A stretch of DNA of 6,087 nucleotides, taken from the NCBI GenBank assembly GCA_029939965.1, contig JAOZRY010000205.1:1-6087 (forward strand), written 5' to 3'. Positions 6,067-6,087 of this stretch are shown piece after piece; within the stretch, counting starts at the first letter, position 1; the number at the start of each line of letters is the position of its first letter. Source of the DNA: Bacteroidales bacterium. Lineage in GTDB: Bacteria > Bacteroidota > Bacteroidia > Bacteroidales > 4484-276. The notes beneath the pieces are model-generated. The model was not told where the DNA came from and made no database searches. It saw nothing but the letters and a program-made list of their open reading frames with translations. A program made the translations under genes and the position numbers.

Positions 6067-6087
6067 TTGGATACAAGGGGAGAATGA

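Noticed and set aside
1..6087. CRISPR array, tRNA/rRNA, insertion sequence or phage genes
   Set aside because: I saw no regularly spaced repeats, cloverleaf, terminal inverted repeats, transposase or integrase motifs in any part of the window.

Overview
The window looks like chromosomal DNA of a member of the Bacteroidota. The sequence is AT-rich. Start codons are preceded by A/T-rich stretches and not by Shine-Dalgarno sequences. TAnnTTTG-type -7 promoter elements lie upstream of two transcription units, and the protein families are ones common in that phylum. Assignment below phylum would be a guess.

Left part (about 1-2008, minus strand): a two-gene operon. A 385-residue protein of unknown function comes first. 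It may carry a C-terminal helix-turn-helix and a helical region like the lid of bacterial enhancer-binding ATPases. Eight bases after its stop codon begins a fold-type IV PLP enzyme (aminotransferase class IV), whose 3' end is cut by the window edge.

Middle (2009-3364): a 332-base divergent intergenic region holds several ACTGAA/TTCAGT motifs, a long imperfect hairpin, a small 6-5-6 inverted repeat and candidate promoters in both directions. It is followed on the plus strand by a 282-codon orphan reading frame that I cannot assign to any family, then a short gap with a possible 43-codon reading frame, a weak hairpin and a good -7 promoter element.

Right part (3365-6066, plus strand): three tandem genes that read as one functional module. 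They encode a cytosolic VTC-like (triphosphate-tunnel fold) polyphosphate polymerase domain protein, a five-helix DUF4956 membrane protein, and a secreted, CotH-like atypical kinase with a signal peptide. The families suggest a pathway crossing the inner membrane: phosphate polymer or nucleotide chemistry in the cytosol, a membrane partner, and phosphotransfer on the outside. Neither the substrate nor the physiological role can be read from the sequence. This module and the orphan gene just upstream are the parts most worth following up.
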